Below are positions 61,649 through 64,000 of a stretch of DNA of 64,000 nt, piece after piece (position 1 is the stretch's first letter; the number at the start of each line of letters is the position of its first letter). Under the pieces are notes generated by a model that saw only the letters and a program-made list of their open reading frames with translations, searched no databases and was not told where the DNA came from. Made by a program: the position numbers and the translations under genes. The DNA comes from Pseudomonas lurida (lineage in GTDB: Bacteria > Pseudomonadota > Gammaproteobacteria > Pseudomonadales > Pseudomonadaceae): NCBI RefSeq assembly GCF_013522705.1, contig NZ_JAAMRE010000032.1, positions 1 to 64,000 of the forward strand, in the 5' to 3' direction.

Positions 61649-63864
61649 TCGATACTTTCCCTGGCGCTTTGCGCACCACTGCGTTTTGCCTGGCCACCGC
61701 CGTCACCCTCGGTGGCTGCGGGACCTTTCCCGAGCACCTGGATGCCGACCCGGCGCTGTTGCACGAGGCGCTGCAAGGCACCGGTTCGCAACGCCCGCCG
61801 GTGGCCCCGGCGGCTGAACAGGCACCGCTCGACAGCACCCAGCCCAGCGCGAAGACCCCGCCCCAGCGTCAACTGATCCGTGGCAATCAGTCCTTCGTCC
61901 GCCCGCCAAGTGCGGCGCCCGCCGGCCGCGAGGAGGGCGGGGGTGACATCGTGTTCAACTTCGCCGACCAGCCCATTGAAGCGGTGATTAACAGCGTGAT
62001 GGGCGACCTGTTGCACGAGAACTACAGCATCGCCCAGGGCGTGAAAGGCAACGTCAGTTTTTCCACCTCCAAACCGGTGAATAAGCAGCAGGCCTTGTCG
62101 ATCCTCGAAACCCTGCTGTCCTGGACCGATAACGCCATGATCCGGCAAGGCAACCGCTACGTGATCCTGCCGGCCAACCAGGCGGTGGCGGGCAAGCTGG
62201 TGCCGCAGATGCGCGTGGCCCAGCCGTCCAGCGGCTTGTCGGCGCGCCTATTTCCGCTGCGCTATATCTCGGCCACCGAGATGCAGAAACTGCTCAAACC
62301 GTTCGCCCGCGAAAATGCATTCTTGCTGGTGGACCCGGCGCGCAATGTGCTGAGCCTGGCCGGCACTCCGGAAGAGTTGGCCAACTACCAGGACACCATC
62401 GACACCTTCGATGTGGACTGGCTCAAAGGTATGTCGGTGGGCGTGTTCGGCCTGCAACGCGCCTCGGTGGCCGAGCTGATGCCCGAGCTGCAAAAGATGT
62501 TCGGCCCCGACAGCGGCATGCCGTTGGCGGGCATGGTGCGGTTCCTGCCGATCGAACGGACCAACTCGGTGGTGGCGATTTCCTCGCAACCGCAGTATCT
62601 CAGCGAAGTCGGTGACTGGATCCACACCATCGACGAGGGCGGCGGCAACGAGCCGCAGATGTACGTGTATGACGTGCGCAACATGAAGGCCACCGACCTG
62701 GCCAAGTACCTGCGGCAGATCTACGGCACGGGCGCGATCAAGGACGACGCTCCGGCCAAGGTCGCCCCCGGTTTGCGCACCGCGACCTTGTCCTCGCCAG
62801 GCACCAACAGTACGTCCGGCAGCACGCCCGGCGGCCTGAGCAACAACCTCAATGGCAACCAACCCGCCGCAGAAGAAGAGGAGCAGGAGCCCGAAGCCGA
62901 GCAGGACAACGCCGAGCAGGTCACCAGCGAAGACGCCCCGGCCAAAAGCCTCGACGCCGGTACCCGCATCACCGCGCAAAAGAGCAGTAACCAACTGCTG
63001 GTGCGCACGCGCCCGGTGCAGTGGAAAGAGATCGAATCGGCGATCAAGCGCCTCGATAACCCGCCGCTGCAAGTGCAGATCGAGACGCGCATCCTCGAAG
63101 TCAAACTCACCGGCGAACTGGACCTCGGCGTGCAGTGGTATCTGGGACGCCTGGCCGGTAATTCCACCAGCACCACCGTGGCCAACGCCGCGGGGAGCCA
63201 GGGTGCGCTGGGCGGTGGCGGGGCAGGGCTGGGGGCGACGGATTCATTGTTCTATTCCTTCGTCAGCTCCAACCTGCAGGTGGCGCTGCACGCTCTGGAA
63301 ACCAACGGTCGCACCCAAGTGCTGTCGGCACCGTCGCTGGTGGTGATGAATAACCAGCCGGCGCAGATCCAGGTGGGCGACAACATCCCCATCAGCCAGA
63401 CCACGGTGAATACCGGCACCTCCGATACCACCTTGAGCAGTGTTGAATATGTGCAGACCGGCGTGATCCTCGACGTAGTGCCGCGAATCAATCCGGGTGG
63501 CCTGGTGTACATGGATATCCAGCAGCAGGTCAGCGATGCCCAGGACCAGACGAGCAATGGCGACACGCAAAACAATCCACGCATCTCCACGCGCTCGGTA
63601 TCGACCCAGGTGGCGGTGCAGAGTGGGCAGACGGTATTGCTCGGAGGGCTGATCAAGCAGGACAACGCCGAGAGTGTCAGTGCCGTGCCTTACCTCGGGA
63701 AAATTCCGGGGTTGCGCTGGCTGTTCGGCAGCACCAGCAAATCCAAGGACCGCACCGAACTGATCGTGTTGATCACGCCAAGGGTCATCACCAGCAGCAG
63801 CCAGGCAAGGCAGGTGACGGATGATTATCGCCAGCAGATGCAGTTGCTGCGGCCGGCTCAATAA
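61645..63864 (+). CDS. gspD: Type II secretion secretin GspD, a predicted lipoprotein
   Basis: The TTG at 61645 overlaps the previous stop (TTGA) and gives 739 residues. The N terminus ends in a lipobox (LGGC, mature Cys near residue 24), so the secretin itself is lipidated, like HxcQ and XpsD, and may need no pilotin. Domains are N0 (residues about 105-180), N1-N3 with an acidic insert (EEEEQEPEAEQDNAEQV), and the C-terminal secretin barrel (VLSAPSLVVMNNQPAQIQVGDNIPI ... GQTVLLGGLIKQD). It forms the outer-membrane exit pore. It is the last gene of the cluster. Confidence 0.93.
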   Translation: MIDTFPGALRTTAFCLATAVTLGGCGTFPEHLDADPALLHEALQGTGSQRPPVAPAAEQAPLDSTQPSAKTPPQRQLIRGNQSFVRPPSAAPAGREEGGGDIVFNFADQPIEAVINSVMGDLLHENYSIAQGVKGNVSFSTSKPVNKQQALSILETLLSWTDNAMIRQGNRYVILPANQAVAGKLVPQMRVAQPSSGLSARLFPLRYISATEMQKLLKPFARENAFLLVDPARNVLSLAGTPEELANYQDTIDTFDVDWLKGMSVGVFGLQRASVAELMPELQKMFGPDSGMPLAGMVRFLPIERTNSVVAISSQPQYLSEVGDWIHTIDEGGGNEPQMYVYDVRNMKATDLAKYLRQIYGTGAIKDDAPAKVAPGLRTATLSSPGTNSTSGSTPGGLSNNLNGNQPAAEEEEQEPEAEQDNAEQVTSEDAPAKSLDAGTRITAQKSSNQLLVRTRPVQWKEIESAIKRLDNPPLQVQIETRILEVKLTGELDLGVQWYLGRLAGNSTSTTVANAAGSQGALGGGGAGLGATDSLFYSFVSSNLQVALHALETNGRTQVLSAPSLVVMNNQPAQIQVGDNIPISQTTVNTGTSDTTLSSVEYVQTGVILDVVPRINPGGLVYMDIQQQVSDAQDQTSNGDTQNNPRISTRSVSTQVAVQSGQTVLLGGLIKQDNAESVSAVPYLGKIPGLRWLFGSTSKSKDRTELIVLITPRVITSSSQARQVTDDYRQQMQLLRPAQ

Positions 63865-64000
63865 ACCAGGGCACAGGAATGCGGTCGACTGAAATGGCTT
63901 ATGCAAGATTCCAGTGGTTTGCGAGCCTCGTCTTTACTGCTCAATCCATTGAACACAGTCGTACACAAACGCAGGGCTTAAAAAACCATCGCCCGTCTTA
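63865..64000. other. Window end, no gene assigned
   Basis: An ATG-started frame from 63894 stays open to the edge (MAYARFQWFASLVF...). It is too short to judge and has no clear ribosome site. No terminator was recognised after gspD. Confidence 0.3.

Overview
The window looks like a chromosomal segment of a Pseudomonas of the P. fluorescens group. Three things support this: the core block thrS-infC-rpmI-rplT-pheS-pheT-ihfA-MerR-tRNA-Pro, an RsmE protein that matches the fluorescent-pseudomonad form by eye, and several families typical of pseudomonads (DUF1652, DUF1654, DUF2790, CigR). GC content is high throughout except in the phage-derived island at about 37.5-42.2 kb and in a short AT-rich gap at about 53.2-53.6 kb.

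Layout. (1) 1-4916: right end of a prophage with tail and lysis genes (endolysin-like protein, Rz with an embedded Rz1), a Dam-type methylase, and an SOS cassette (SRAP peptidase divergent from LexA-boxed umuDC). It ends at a 3' fragment of tRNA-Val(GAC) that looks like an attachment site. (2) 5-17.5 kb: core and accessory metabolism and signalling. This holds a FlxA-like protein, a LOV-histidine kinase-receiver hybrid, a 5-oxoproline transporter with pyroglutamyl peptidase, CigR, a copper-type two-component operon with a CusR-like box, a HAD phosphatase, rsmE, a SPOR lipoprotein, a LexA-boxed DUF1654-endonuclease operon, and ansB with a sigma-54 promoter and AauR-type sites. (3) 17.9-25.0 kb: a ribose/nucleoside operon rbsBACRKD plus a secreted nucleoside hydrolase, behind a promoter with a LacI-type operator. 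(4) 25-35 kb: small conserved genes, a cold-shock gene, and the translation block ending in tRNA-Pro(GGG).

(5) 34.8-42.0 kb: a degenerate phage island next to tRNA-Pro. It has a tyrosine integrase with overlapping upstream genes, a BRCT protein, a BstA-like phage-defence protein, a RelE/Phd pair, an orphan NadS-type regulator, a phage repressor and a frameshifted cro. The repressor-cro gap and the gap at 37.6 kb share an AAATTAGCAAA motif, which suggests one repressor still controls both. (6) 42.2-47 kb: a GntR/FCD regulator, a polar amino-acid ABC importer and a cytoplasmic gamma-glutamyltransferase. (7) 47.1-53.2 kb: a TonB-dependent receptor, a TetR regulator and a secreted family 3 glycoside hydrolase. 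(8) 53.7-63.9 kb: a small exported protein and a complete type II secretion cluster in Xps-like order, E-F-G-H-I-J-K-L-M-N-D, with mostly 4-base overlaps. It has a lipoprotein secretin and an ATPase without the usual tetracysteine motif.

How parts work together. Nucleosides cleaved in the periplasm would give ribose, which RbsBAC imports and RbsD/RbsK channel to ribose 5-phosphate. Pcp would release pyroglutamate beside its transporter. The GntR-ABC-GGT cluster would import and split gamma-glutamyl compounds. Two separate LexA boxes place prophage mutagenesis genes and a nuclease operon under SOS control. All functional calls are from sequence recognition and context; no database search was run.
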